The notes under the pieces are model-generated. The model had not been told where the DNA came from and made no database searches. It saw only the letters and a program-made list of their open reading frames with translations. This document shows positions 13,020 to 19,513 of a stretch of DNA of 19,513 nt, one piece after another. Both the position numbers and the translations under genes were made by a program. The stretch is from Stigonema ocellatum SAG 48.90 = DSM 106950. GTDB taxonomy: Bacteria; Cyanobacteriota; Cyanobacteriia; Cyanobacteriales; Nostocaceae. Position 1 is the stretch's first letter. Each line of letters begins with the position of its first letter. Where the stretch lies: assembly GCA_016903675.1 (NCBI GenBank), contig JADQBA010000155.1, forward strand, positions 1 to 19,513, read 5' to 3'.

Positions 13020-13778
13020 AAAGTTGTTTGCGGGATAAATTACAGTTCAAAAGTAATAGAGTCTGCAACATCCCAAATGGGTAAAGTATTACAAATTTCC
13101 ATAATAGTGAAAAAGTACAACACTTGGCTGTTGCGATTCGTATAGAAGCCTTGTACATTACCTAGAGCTGTTTTATAACTAATGTGGCTGTTGCAAAACT
13201 AAACGGGTTGTTCAGTGGGACGATTTTTAGTCCTTACCCTGATCTGAAATCGTTAGAAAACGGCCACTAAAAGCTTCAAAAATATATCGGCTCAGACTTT
13301 TGCAACAGCCACTGGCATTATGTAAAGGGATAAAACTGATTTAGGCTCTTTTACTAGCGTCCAAGTCAGTCTTGGTTTTATTAAAATTATCGAAGCTTGA
13401 TAGAAGGTCTGGACTCCTGCTGGTGAATTTTAAAGCTTGGACAGTTCAACCGGGCGCCGGTGCGATGGTGAAAAACCGTGTATGCTATGCTAGAGTCAAA
13501 AAGATCAAGGCGTCACTCCCTGTTATTCCTTTTTCTTTCCCCGCGCGGGACCGGCCGTTGCAAAAGTCGAGACGGGTTTAAGTGTTATTTTTAACTCATG
13601 TCTTTACGGTTGTCCTGAACCCTCCCAGTTGTATGGCGACTTAAATATGGACGAATTATTGATAAATTTGCTTGATTCCTTAATAGAACTTATCTGGAAT
13701 AATTTGACAGTGATGCAGTCAGTTGGATAACCGACCAGGTTGGTTCATCAGCAGGCTATCATTGATGATTAGATTATT
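13020..13778. other. Gene-poor region with element fragments
   Basis: In this 759-bp gap I see the MITE-like element, extra copies of its end sequence at about 13123 and 13557, and a GC-rich block (13448-13560). A frame open from 13372 to 13581 does not look like a protein. TAAATTTG at 13663-13670 matches the -7 promoter consensus and could serve the esterase gene about 110 bp downstream, though no -33 element is evident. Confidence 0.5.
13184..13312. mobile_element. 129-bp MITE-like element with 15-bp inverted ends
   Basis: GTGGCTGTTGCAAAA (13184-13198) and its perfect reverse complement (13298-13312) bound 99 bp of noncoding sequence. Ends of this GGCTGTTGCAAAA type are found on several insertion sequence families, so this looks like a small non-autonomous derivative. 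No clear target duplication flanks it. A partial copy of the right end, GTTGCAAAAGTC, recurs at 13557-13568, and a degenerate end (TTGGCTGTTGCG) at 13123. Confidence 0.55.
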
Positions 13779-16751
13779 ATGAACTATTTCTGGCGTATTG
13801 GTAGTACAGCCTTTCTGGTACTGATTTCATTCTGGACAACGGCGCAAATTCAAGTTACTTTTCCAATCAGTAGAGCCGTATTTCAGCGAGGTAATACCAA
13901 TCAGGCTACCCTACGCGTGTCGGGTTACTATACTGCCTCTATCACCAGAATCGAAGCCCGCCTGGTAGCGCGTGACGGCCTGGGAACAACGACGGATTGG
14001 CTTACCCTACAAGACAATCCAGCCGGTGGGGTTTATGGGGGCGATATAACTAGTACCGGCGGCTGGTATAACCTGGAAGTGCGAGCGCTTAATGGAAGCC
14101 AGACCGTTGGTCAGACAACTACTGTTGAACGGGTGGGTATCGGCGAAGTATTTATTGTGGCTGGGCAGTCCAATGCACAGGGCGTTCACCAGAGTGCTCC
14201 TAATCCACTGAACGACTTGGTCAATTGCGTCAATAGCTATTACGTGGAAGGCTTTCCCAACGACCCGCTAACGCCCGTTTTTACCCAACTGGATAACTCG
14301 CCAGGATTCACTATTGCGCCCCGGGGCGTCGGTAGCTGGTGCTGGGGACAGTTGGGCGATCTGCTGGTGAAACGACTCAGAGTACCCATTATGTTCTTCA
14401 ATGCCGCTTTTGAGGGAACGGCCGTTCGAAACTGGCGGGAGAGTGCTCCCGAAGGCGGCACCGCCTATAGTGTGTATATCGGAGCGCCCTATGCCCCACG
14501 ACAACCCTACATTAATCTGAAACTGGCCCTGCAATTTTACGCCAACATGCTGGGCCTTCGAGCCGTGCTGTGGCACCAGGGCGAGGCCGATAATTTTACC
14601 AACACGCCCATCCAGGACTACGTCAATGACCTCCAATTCACGATCCGACAAGCCCGTCAGGACTTTAATCGGAACGTGTCCTGGGTGGTTGCCAGAGCGA
14701 GTTACGCGGATGATATGGGGAGTGATGCGACCATTCTCGCGGCCCAAAACCAAGTGATAAGCGCTACGCCTAACGTGTTTACGGGGCCCAATACGGATGG
14801 GATTCAGATCCCTCGAAATCGGCCTCCCTTCGATGATAAAATAGAAGGGGTGCACTTTGACTTCAATGGCCTTCTGGAAGCCGCCAACGCCTGGAATTCT
14901 AGCTTAGATGATTCTTTTTTCCAGAACTCGACACCAGTAAGTCCGGCCCCTACCCCGACCCTATCGGTTGCCTGCGCGGGTAATAATACCTTGAGAGTTA
15001 CGGTTAATGGAAATTACCCAACCATCCAATGGGATTCAGGGGAGTTGGGCAATACCGTGACCAAAGGCCCGGGTGTGTACCGGGCGAAGATCAAAGACAA
15101 TTTAGGGAACACGTTCTTTTCCGCCCAGGTGAGTATACCTAATGTGATCGCTGCGGTGGCCAACAACGGCCTTCCGTACGTCTGTGAAGGGAGCACCTTA
15201 AATCTGGTCACCAACGTCGGTAGCAACCTAACCTGGGTGAACCAGCAGACGAATGCGGTGGTGGGTAACGCTGCGACCTTATCGACAACCGTAGGGGGAG
15301 ACTTCTATGTACGGTATCGGGATGTAAGCGGATGTGATTTTACGTCCAATACGCTTAATGCTATCCGTAAGCCATTGCCCGCAACGCCCGCGATTGTCAA
15401 CGACAAGCCTACCACATTTTGCCAGGGCGATAACACCGTTTTGCGCACCAGTACTGACATCGACCGATATAACTGGAGTGATGGTCAGCAGAATAAAATG
15501 GCAACGGTTGGTGCCTCAGGCTCTTATTTTCTGACTGTTACTGATCAGTTTGGCTGTACATCTGCCCCCTCGAATACCATTGCTGTAACAGCCAACCCTG
15601 TGCCGGTCAAACCGGTGATTGCTACTAATGGCCCTACTACATTCTGTGCCGATCGAAACATTACCCTAACCGCTCCCCAAAACATAGCCTACCAATGGAC
15701 CAGTGGCCAAACGACGCAGCGTATTACCCTTAATGAATCGGGTAATTTTGCGGTCCGAACCCGTAACCAGTTTGGCTGTTCCTCAGAGCAATCAGATCTA
15801 GTAGCCATCAAGGTGAATCCTTTGCCCCAATCGCCTTCTGTTTCGGCAGGTGGATCAACAACGTTTTGCGATGGCAATCAAGTGACCTTAAGTGCCAGCA
15901 GTCCACTCGATATAGTTTGGACCAGTGGCCAAAATACGAAGGACATCGTTGTTACCTCATCCGGAAATTATGCTGCGCAAGCCCGCGACCAGATTGGCTG
16001 TTTATCACCCAATTCAACCATTATTGCCATCCAGGTAAATCCACTGCCTGCAACCCCTACCATACTAGCAAGCCCTGACCGCATTATTTGCGAAGAAGAT
16101 AAGGCTACCTTACGAGTGGATGGCCCTTATACCGTCTTTTGGAGCACCGGCGATTCAACCCAACGCATTACTACAGGTACTGCTGGTACGTATTCAGCTA
16201 GGGTACGGGACGTGAATGGTTGTATATCCGCCCAGGCGGGTAACACAACGGTTGAATTAAGGCCATTGCCTGCTCCGCCAACGATTAACATTATTGGCAC
16301 GTATACGCTCGAAGCCATCAGTTCAGCGAATGGCACTCAGTTTCGGTGGTTTCGGGGAACGGATTCCCTGGCGGCACAATCGGCCATTATCAAAGCCAGT
16401 CAAACTGGACTTTATACAGCCCGCTCGTCTACTATTTATTCGCCCATACTAACCTGCTACTCGCATCCGTCGGCACCGATTTCGTTTACTATCGACTTAA
16501 GTAATAAAGGGCTCAGCATCTATCCCAATCCGAATCCGGACAGAACGGTTATTCTCGAAACGCAGGAAAATTTAGTTAACGCTACGGTAACAATTTTTAC
16601 AGCCAATGGTCAACAGGTTTTTACGATTACCGTTCCCCTCTTCGACGAGCGCAAACAGGTGGTTTTAACGGGATTGTCTTCGGGATCTTACCTCATCCGT
16701 GTACAAGCGGCTAGTTTTGACGTTTCGAAGCGAATTCTTCTTGGGTTATGA
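13779..16751 (+). CDS. Secreted SGNH / sialate O-acetylesterase-like protein with Ig-like repeats and T9SS tail
   Basis: A 990-aa exoprotein. Signal peptide 1-22 (cleavage after TTAQ). An esterase domain of the SASA/DUF303 (SGNH hydrolase) type spans about 120-375: nucleophile block 'VFIVAGQSNAQG' with S131, 'LWHQGEADN' (264-272), and the histidine block 'EGVHFDFNG' with H359. The acid normally three residues before this His is Asp; here it is E356. An N-terminal beta domain (about 25-118) precedes it. From about 390 to 900 come five or six Ig-like repeats of about 80-90 residues marked by 'TFC..' openings and 'SG(N/S)Y' and 'D..GC' cores. The end (about 910-990, 'LSIYPNPNPDRTV ... GLSSGSYLIRV') is a type A type IX secretion sorting domain, so the protein is exported and probably surface-attached. 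Likely substrate: acetylated glycans. Monocistronic. Confidence 0.88.
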   Translation: MNYFWRIGSTAFLVLISFWTTAQIQVTFPISRAVFQRGNTNQATLRVSGYYTASITRIEARLVARDGLGTTTDWLTLQDNPAGGVYGGDITSTGGWYNLEVRALNGSQTVGQTTTVERVGIGEVFIVAGQSNAQGVHQSAPNPLNDLVNCVNSYYVEGFPNDPLTPVFTQLDNSPGFTIAPRGVGSWCWGQLGDLLVKRLRVPIMFFNAAFEGTAVRNWRESAPEGGTAYSVYIGAPYAPRQPYINLKLALQFYANMLGLRAVLWHQGEADNFTNTPIQDYVNDLQFTIRQARQDFNRNVSWVVARASYADDMGSDATILAAQNQVISATPNVFTGPNTDGIQIPRNRPPFDDKIEGVHFDFNGLLEAANAWNSSLDDSFFQNSTPVSPAPTPTLSVACAGNNTLRVTVNGNYPTIQWDSGELGNTVTKGPGVYRAKIKDNLGNTFFSAQVSIPNVIAAVANNGLPYVCEGSTLNLVTNVGSNLTWVNQQTNAVVGNAATLSTTVGGDFYVRYRDVSGCDFTSNTLNAIRKPLPATPAIVNDKPTTFCQGDNTVLRTSTDIDRYNWSDGQQNKMATVGASGSYFLTVTDQFGCTSAPSNTIAVTANPVPVKPVIATNGPTTFCADRNITLTAPQNIAYQWTSGQTTQRITLNESGNFAVRTRNQFGCSSEQSDLVAIKVNPLPQSPSVSAGGSTTFCDGNQVTLSASSPLDIVWTSGQNTKDIVVTSSGNYAAQARDQIGCLSPNSTIIAIQVNPLPATPTILASPDRIICEEDKATLRVDGPYTVFWSTGDSTQRITTGTAGTYSARVRDVNGCISAQAGNTTVELRPLPAPPTINIIGTYTLEAISSANGTQFRWFRGTDSLAAQSAIIKASQTGLYTARSSTIYSPILTCYSHPSAPISFTIDLSNKGLSIYPNPNPDRTVILETQENLVNATVTIFTANGQQVFTITVPLFDERKQVVLTGLSSGSYLIRVQAASFDVSKRILLGL

Positions 16752-17241
16752 ATTTAATTTATAGTGTTGATCAGTAGTCTGAGCCGTTTTAGAAATTGAA
16801 TTGGTAAAATCAAAAAAGAGTCGTAAGCCGAGCCGCCGGAACAGTTGAAATCCCTATTTTTGGATATTCTGTATAGCTAGTATAAAAGTTTTGTGTGAAA
16901 TTATAATTTACTTATAGTAAGGTAGTTATAGTAAAATTTTCAAGAACCCAGCGTCTGTTTCAGTCATAGTATTTACTAAATCTCAGAAAACGCGATAACT
17001 GATGACAAGGAGTGAATCGGAGCCGCACCGGCGGACCGGCCGAAGCGATTAGATTCTGCAAACGGCAAATGGTGCGCCACCCCGGATGAAACGTTTTCAA
17101 GAGTAGTAGATGGCCGAACTCTACGGCAAGGTCTACCAGTCCTTGGATGCTATTTTCGAGGGTACTTTACTCGTAGTTGGCAGTCTCAATCTACGGATAT
17201 TCCATTAACATAACATTCTTTATAAGAACAAACTAAAACTC
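16752..17241. other. Gene-poor region after the esterase
   Basis: This 490-bp gap has a short AT-rich direct repeat (TTATAGTAA twice near 16913-16935) and a GC-rich inverted block around 17016-17056 containing GGACCGGCCG, a 10-mer also present at 13548 on the other side of the esterase gene. A 32-codon frame starts at 17110 (MAELYGKVYQSLDAIF..., stop at 17206-17208); its composition is protein-like, but it is preceded by two in-frame stops and matches nothing I know, so it may be a gene fragment. Confidence 0.4.
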
Positions 17242-17940
17242 TCATTTACAGCCAGTTACGAACGGTGTTTTATTATTCTTAGCTACAGAAACCGCCAGAA
17301 TTCGTTTTACCAAGCGGTGAACAGTAGGAATATGCCAGCTCTCGCCCTGGCTGCGGAAAGTAGGTATTTCGCGCCGGTTCAGTTCGTCGCAAATTGCCCG
17401 GATCGTGGTCATGCCCTGATCCTGTATCTCGGCAATAATGGGGCGTATGCGCTCCGCAAATTCGTCGGCGGCTTCGCTGTTCTGCTGGCTTAAAACTTCC
17501 TTGCCATATTTGCCTAACTGCCTCCCACGCCGGATGGCGGCTTGAAGGGCGTCTTTTGTGCGGGTGCTGATCTGCTTCCGCTCATGTTGCGCAAATGCGG
17601 CCAATAGGTGTATCATCAACTCGTCGGCATGGGGATTGTCCACAGCCTTGAATTGCACCCGGCTTTCCATCAAGTTTGCGATAAACGCGACGTTGCGGCC
17701 TAATCGGTCGAGCTTAGCAATGATGAGCGTAGCTTTTTTCTTCCGGCATTGGTCAAGTGCGGCCAATAGCTGCGGACGCTTGTTTTTCTTTCCACTCTCG
17801 ATCTCGGTGTAATGAGCTGCGACCTGGTAGCCTTCCCGCTCCGCAAACAGTCGCACGGCCTCTTGTTGGGCTTCCAGACCCAAGCCGCTTTTTCCCTGCT
17901 GGTCGGTGGATACGCGGTAATAAGCGATAGCGGTTTTCAT
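17242..17940 (-). CDS. Serine recombinase, plasmid resolvase/invertase
   Basis: A 232-aa serine recombinase. The catalytic N-terminal domain (1-about 135) has the nucleophile S11 in 'AYYRVSTDQQ', 'AKLDRLGRN' (75-83, conserved D78/R79/R82) and 'HERKQISTRTKDAL' (E120, R121 and following). A basic linker and a small C-terminal DNA-binding region follow ('MTTIRAICDELNRREIPT' and 'WHIPTVHRLVKRI'), giving the length of small plasmid and transposon resolvases rather than large phage integrases. On a small circular plasmid the expected job is to resolve multimers; inversion or ownership by a lost transposon are alternatives. A palindromic site with a central GT dinucleotide (18319-18358) is a candidate target. 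It is transcribed away from the small gene at 18043. Confidence 0.92.
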   Translation of the reverse strand: MKTAIAYYRVSTDQQGKSGLGLEAQQEAVRLFAEREGYQVAAHYTEIESGKKNKRPQLLAALDQCRKKKATLIIAKLDRLGRNVAFIANLMESRVQFKAVDNPHADELMIHLLAAFAQHERKQISTRTKDALQAAIRRGRQLGKYGKEVLSQQNSEAADEFAERIRPIIAEIQDQGMTTIRAICDELNRREIPTFRSQGESWHIPTVHRLVKRILAVSVAKNNKTPFVTGCK

Positions 17941-17956
17941 GCTGCCAAAAGTTTTT

Positions 17957-17964
17957 TATCTTTG
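17957..17964 (+). promoter_or_regulatory. -7 promoter element upstream of the 42-codon gene
   Basis: TATCTTTG fits the Bacteroidota -7 consensus TAnnTTTG perfectly, in the gap between the divergent resolvase and the small rightward gene; transcription would start near 17971, leaving a leader of about 70 bases. No clear -33 element is visible. Confidence 0.4.
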
Positions 17965-18042
17965 TTTAGCCCCTTCAAAAGGGAAAAGCGTCTCTATTTC
18001 AAGTCTTTGTAAATAAATTTTAAACCTAAACCATTTATTATT

Positions 18043-18171
18043 ATGCCTCTCAAACCCGGACCAAAACCTAACAAAGAAGATGGCACACCTGACAGAAGAA
18101 GACGGGTTGATCCGCCAAACCAACCGAAACACCCAGATTTAAAGCCTCACAAGCATAAAAAAGGGGATTAA
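18043..18171 (+). CDS. 42-aa Pro/Lys-rich basic small protein
   Basis: The reading frame starts at ATG 18043 and encodes 42 residues beginning MPLKPGPKPNKEDGTPDRRR and ending KHKKGD. It has about ten prolines and some fifteen Lys, Arg and His residues, no hydrophobic core and no signal peptide, so it should be disordered and may bind nucleic acid or an acidic protein. Support comes from a perfect -7 promoter element upstream, a 21-bp stem-loop about 70 bp after the stop, and a composition that is not what a random frame gives. I recognise no family; short Pro/Lys-rich proteins of this kind do occur in Bacteroidota. Confidence 0.5.
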   Translation: MPLKPGPKPNKEDGTPDRRRRVDPPNQPKHPDLKPHKHKKGD

Positions 18172-18242
18172 TAGAGATTGCATCGGTAATCTGTTTAAAG
18201 TTGTATCTTAGGGATTTCGGCTGCAATTCTTCTCAGTCCACT

Positions 18243-18297
18243 AAGCCAAGAACCCTCGCACCAGCTCCCAAAAGATTGGTGCGAGGGTTCTTGGCTT
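18243..18297. terminator. 21-bp perfect stem-loop
   Basis: Bases 18243-18263 and 18277-18297 are perfect inverted copies with a 13-base loop. The stem (AAGCCAAGAACCCTCGCACCA and complement) is GC-rich and very stable but lacks a T run on either side. Located 70 bp after the 42-codon gene, it most likely ends that transcript or protects its 3' end. Confidence 0.55.
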
Positions 18298-18318
18298 CTA
18301 CAGGGCAATATACTACGG

Positions 18319-18358
18319 TTTTGTTAACAAGTAAACGGTCGTTTATATGTTAACAAAA
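18319..18358. other. Imperfect 19-bp dyad around GT: candidate recombination site
   Basis: Arms 18319-18337 and 18340-18358 match at 17 of 19 positions about a central GT dinucleotide. The outer part of each arm is TTTTGTTAAC and the core reads AAACG-GT-CGTTT. Serine recombinases act on imperfect dyads with a two-base crossover, and a resolvase gene lies about 380 bp away, so this may be its site; an operator is an alternative. The same 12-base core recurs in opposite orientation at 19005-19016. Confidence 0.4.
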
Positions 18359-18430
18359 TAACGAATGAAGCTGCTTTCGTCTCACGCTGGGAGCCTTTTT
18401 GTGAGACCGTTGGGCTTAATCAAATAATGA

Positions 18431-18541
18431 GGTGGATGCCTCTATCGACAAATTTCCGACCGTTTCAACGACCCGGCCCAGTTAGGGACGGTCACCACGG
18501 CCGATATGTTGGAGTGGGACCATTTGTATCTAAGAAGTTAA
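18431..18541 (+). pseudogene. C-terminal fragment of an unidentified protein
   Basis: A 36-codon open stretch right after an in-frame TGA reads '...LYRQISDRFNDPAQLGT' then 'VTTADMLEWDHLYLRS' and a stop. It has protein-like composition and an amphipathic end, unlike the other frames here, but no start codon in a plausible place. It could be the tail of a gene lost during plasmid rearrangement; the family is not recognised. Confidence 0.25.
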
Positions 18542-18592
18542 CAGGGTATCTAAAGAGGAGTAAGCTGTACTGAAATAATCACTCTCAAAGAA

Positions 18593-18625
18593 GCCGTGCC
18601 CATACTCAACGGGCGCGGCTTTTTT
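18593..18625 (+). terminator. Intrinsic terminator with T tract
   Basis: GCCGTGCCC (18593-18601) pairs with GGGCGCGGC (18611-18619) with one G-T pair, loop nine bases, followed by six T residues (18620-18625). It is a textbook rightward terminator, about 50 bp after the gene fragment at 18431-18541, suggesting that a complete gene once ended there. Confidence 0.8.
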
Positions 18626-18714
18626 GTGCCATTTACTGTGCTTCTTTAATCACCAGTTTTTTGGATAATTGTCTGGTCGGTAGTCAATAGCAAACACCGG
18701 ATTATAGACCGGAC

Positions 18715-18761
18715 AAAAGTGTCCGATATCAGAAAGATTTGTATTGGAATCGGACATTTTT
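18715..18761. repeat. 12-bp inverted repeat around GTGTCCGA
   Basis: AAAAGTGTCCGA (18715-18726) and TCGGACATTTTT (18750-18761) are inverted copies with one G-T pair, 23 bases apart. A neighbouring CGGAC at 18710-18714 can pair with GTCCG as well. It could be an operator or the paired ends of a tiny element; no gene is adjacent. Confidence 0.35.
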
Positions 18762-18850
18762 GGAGTAGCTGTTGCGTTTAATGTCCTAGTAATCAGCATT
18801 TTGTAAATTTGGCAAGGAATTAGTGAAAGCTTGGAAAGCTAACCTAGTAC

Positions 18851-19087
18851 GGTCTACACTGCAAAACGGGGCCAAAATGAAAATAGAGAGTTAGAAAACT
18901 CAATACTCAACACAGCTAAGCTTACTTTGATAGTTTGACCGGGTTTATTGCCTCTAAATGAGCCAAAATAGGCTGTATTCTGCCTGCTAATCAGTCAGTA
19001 AAGAAAACGACCGTTTTCTTTACCAACCCTCAAAACCAGCGATTTACGGGGATATTTTCATTTTGGCCCCGTTTTGCACTATAGACC
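18851..19087. mobile_element. 237-bp MITE-like element with 35-bp inverted ends
   Basis: Bases 18851-18885 and the complement of 19053-19087 match at 33 of 35 positions (GGTCTA-n-A-n-TGCAAAACGGGGCC, then AAAATGAAAATA). The interior of about 167 bp has no gene but holds a perfect 12-bp dyad (18998-19023). Long near-perfect terminal repeats around a short noncoding core are the form of a non-autonomous transposable element. I found no target duplication and no second copy in the window. It ends about 100 bp before the second His-rich gene and so may carry its promoter. Confidence 0.6.
18998..19023. other. 12-bp perfect dyad sharing a core with the 18319 site
   Basis: GTAAAGAAAACG (18998-19009) and CGTTTTCTTTAC (19012-19023) are perfect inverted copies around AC. 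The central AAACG-AC-CGTTT is the reverse complement of the core at 18332-18343. It may be a second recombinase or regulator site, or simply the hairpin of the element that contains it. Confidence 0.4.
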
Positions 19088-19183
19088 AAACTACGCGGCA
19101 TCATGGAGACACTCAGCAGAAACTCCAACTTTTTGCTGCCCTTTGAGTTACTTCTGAGAGTGTACCTCAAAACCCCAATTCTT

Positions 19184-19438
19184 ATGACAACTGACCATCC
19201 TCAGGAGCACCAGAAAGCCGCCGAAAACCATAAAAAGGCAGCCGAGTATTTTCAGCAGGCCGCTGATAATCATCGCGCAGCAGCCGAACACTTGGCCGCT
19301 GGCGATCACCAGAAAGCGGCTCATCATGGCTATACGGCTTTCGGACTCAGCACCCACGCCCATCACCATGCCGAAGAAGCGGCCCTGCACCACTCCCATG
19401 AGCATGGGAGCAAGGAGCCACTGCATGAGCACGAGTAG
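19184..19438 (+). CDS. His/Ala-rich small helical protein, copy 2
   Basis: An 84-aa soluble protein with 18 histidines (21%), built from Ala/Glu/Gln/His helices such as 'HQKAAENHKKAAEYFQQAAD', with a His-dense C-terminal stretch ('AHHHAEEAALHHSHEHGS'). It aligns without gaps over about 55 residues with the protein at 10837-11058, so the two are divergent homologues. I chose ATG 19184 (MTTDHPQEH) because it corresponds to the start of the homologue; ATG 19103 would add 27 unrelated, hydrophobic residues. The gene runs into the circle overlap (its end equals positions 1-66) and is followed by the terminator at 161-196. Metal binding is suggested by composition only. Confidence 0.75.
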   Translation: MTTDHPQEHQKAAENHKKAAEYFQQAADNHRAAAEHLAAGDHQKAAHHGYTAFGLSTHAHHHAEEAALHHSHEHGSKEPLHEHE

Positions 19439-19513
19439 AGCAGCCAAGTTGAACTCACACTTAGCTTAAACAAGTTTAGTGGATTCGAGTTAGTTGGATA
19501 CTGATTCACTCAA
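19373..19513. repeat. Terminal direct repeat: right copy of the circle overlap
   Basis: Identical to 1-141. It covers the last 22 codons of the second His-rich gene and 75 bp beyond. Joining the two copies closes the replicon at 19,372 bp and places the terminator of that gene downstream of its stop, which supports circularity independently of the repeat itself. Confidence 0.93.

Larger units (their letters stand above)
18172..18850. other. Gene-poor region between small gene and 237-bp element
   Basis: Besides the stem-loop, the candidate recombination dyad, the gene fragment, the terminator and the 18715 inverted repeat listed separately, I see no intact gene on either strand in this stretch. 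Confidence 0.5.

Noticed and set aside
13372..13581. 69-codon rightward frame
   Set aside because: Composition is unlike a folded protein, it covers a GC-rich block and a copy of the MITE end, and nothing in it is recognisable.
14268..14855. 195-codon leftward frame inside the esterase gene
   Set aside because: It is an antisense shadow of the strongly supported SGNH domain and has no recognisable motif of its own.
16976..17100. Group II intron or retron-like RNA near the resolvase
   Set aside because: The GC-rich inverted block suggested a structured RNA, but I could not find domain V or a reverse transcriptase on either strand.
17110..17208. 32-codon frame starting MAELYGKVYQ
   Set aside because: Protein-like, but very short, preceded by in-frame stops and without promoter or family support; recorded only in the region note.

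Overview
The first 141 bases (1-141) are repeated exactly as the last 141 (19373-19513). The simplest reading is a closed circle of 19,372 bp whose ends overlap by an assembly word length, so the window is a complete small plasmid. The host is very probably a Bacteroidota bacterium of the Cytophagales (Spirosoma-like). Signs of this are a C-terminal type IX secretion sorting domain on a 990-aa exoprotein, promoter candidates of the TAnnTTTG type, general lack of strong Shine-Dalgarno sites, a Bacteroidota-type mobilization cassette, and a membrane-anchored AraC regulator of a kind common in that phylum. The genus is inference.

Layout. 1-2300: a terminator, then a leftward PAP2 phosphatase/TPR protein pair, preceded by a tRNA-like gene with an abnormal anticodon arm. 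2505-5109: a rightward membrane AraC regulator and a secreted serine hydrolase, separated by a palindrome and a 14-bp hairpin. 5246-7433: a leftward three-gene mobilization operon with 4-nt overlaps, and a possible oriT behind it. 7930-9166: the replication unit, with two DnaA boxes, a promoter, three iterons and a Rep_3 initiator. 9208-10053: a toxin-antitoxin block ending in a PIN-domain toxin. 10060-10722: a lone ribbon-helix-helix protein read from a roughly 240-bp array of GTAWTAC half-palindromes set mostly 22 bp apart; this is the best candidate for an undescribed system (a partition locus with no visible ATPase, or a dense autoregulatory operator). 10837-13019: a His-rich helical protein, two exported proteins and a lipoprotein. 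13020-13778: a 129-bp MITE-like element and other repeat-end fragments. 13779-16751: a secreted SGNH/sialate-O-acetylesterase-like protein. 17242-18171: a serine resolvase and a 42-codon Pro/Lys-rich gene. 18172-19183: stem-loops, a possible recombination palindrome and a 237-bp element with 35-bp inverted ends. 19184-19438: a second His-rich protein homologous to the first.

Together: replication (rep, iterons, DnaA boxes), multimer resolution (resolvase), stability (PIN-domain module, putative RHH partition locus) and mobilization form the backbone. Envelope and secreted proteins (phosphatase, serine hydrolase, esterase, outer-membrane barrel, lipoprotein) are the cargo. No antibiotic resistance gene, intact transposase, type IV secretion apparatus or CRISPR array is visible.
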